A stretch of 64,000 nucleotides of DNA, taken from Devosia sp. Root436. Lineage in GTDB: Bacteria; Pseudomonadota; Alphaproteobacteria; Rhizobiales; Devosiaceae. The notes under the pieces were generated by a model. It saw nothing but the letters and a program-made list of their open reading frames with translations. It was not told the DNA's origin and searched no databases. The DNA lies in NCBI RefSeq assembly GCF_001426345.1, contig NZ_LMEM01000016.1:91922-155921 (forward strand), given 5' to 3'. Numbering within the stretch: the first letter of the stretch is position 1; each line of letters begins with the position of its first letter. This document shows, piece after piece, positions 63,882-64,000 of the stretch. A program made the position numbers and the translations under genes.

Positions 63882-64000
63882 GGGTCAGGGTGCTCCGTAA
63901 CCGGTGAGTCGGGCCGAATCAGGCACGTTGCACTGGTCTAGCAAATGCCCCGGTGCTGCGGGAGACCGAACATGGTTTTCAACACGGGATCGCGGGGGGG

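Overview
The window is a GC-rich chromosomal segment of an alphaproteobacterium, most likely order Hyphomicrobiales and compatible with Devosia. The evidence is the DUF1476 F1-ATPase inhibitor, a CckA-type hybrid kinase, the alphaproteobacterial SOS box (GTTC-N7-GTTC) upstream of recA, and the PurS/PurQ/PurL form of FGAM synthetase. No database search was possible, so the genus is an inference. No rRNA, tRNA or CRISPR was seen.

Region 1 (1-14100) is a purine biosynthesis and BolA/Grx4 neighbourhood: purB (partial), an RBBP9-like hydrolase, the DUF1476 inhibitor, purC, purS, purQ, a Pr6Pr membrane protein, purL, a secreted protein, bolA, a DUF6665-like protein, a HIT protein, a HAD gene with an apparent single-base frameshift, and grxD. 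A four-gene cell-surface cassette (GtrA, FAD oxidoreductase, GT-C glycosyltransferase, acyltransferase) separates purS from purQ.

Region 2 (14100-42800) is ordinary core and accessory chromosome. It holds two MFS exporters, clpP, an ArsR/SRPBCC pair, an inositol-phosphatase-like gene, ttcA, a SbmA/BacA-like transporter, rpsD, a further MFS gene, a TrmJ-like methyltransferase, two tandem GNAT genes, a GFA protein, a TfoX-like protein, a MarR/ketoacyl synthase pair, icd, a DUF2807 protein, a VWA protein, a CHASE2-EAL protein convergent with a FecR-domain protein, two tandem EamA transporters, alaS and recA. Several intrinsic terminators and dyad operators are visible.

Region 3 (42875-57383) is a compact transposable, Mu-type element of about 14.5 kb bounded by imperfect 20-bp TGT...ACA inverted repeats. 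It carries a CI-like repressor with a divergent operator region, a small Ner-position protein, a MuA-type DDE transposase, a MuB-type ATPase, a GemA/gp16 homologue, three Mor-like activator paralogues, a repeat protein, a tail-assembly-chaperone-like protein, a short tape-measure protein and two paralogous small CxxC proteins at the right end. Terminase, portal, capsid, most tail genes and lysis genes are absent. A minus-strand operon in the middle encodes an unknown protein, an XRE-ImmA/IrrE metallopeptidase and a HEPN-like protein. It looks like stress-response or defence cargo and is the most interesting part of the window.

Region 4 (57384-64000) returns to the chromosome: an AraD1/GguC-type protein and an aldo/keto reductase (oxidative sugar catabolism), a second ArsR/SRPBCC module with a nested dyad operator, a DUF2237 protein and cckA.
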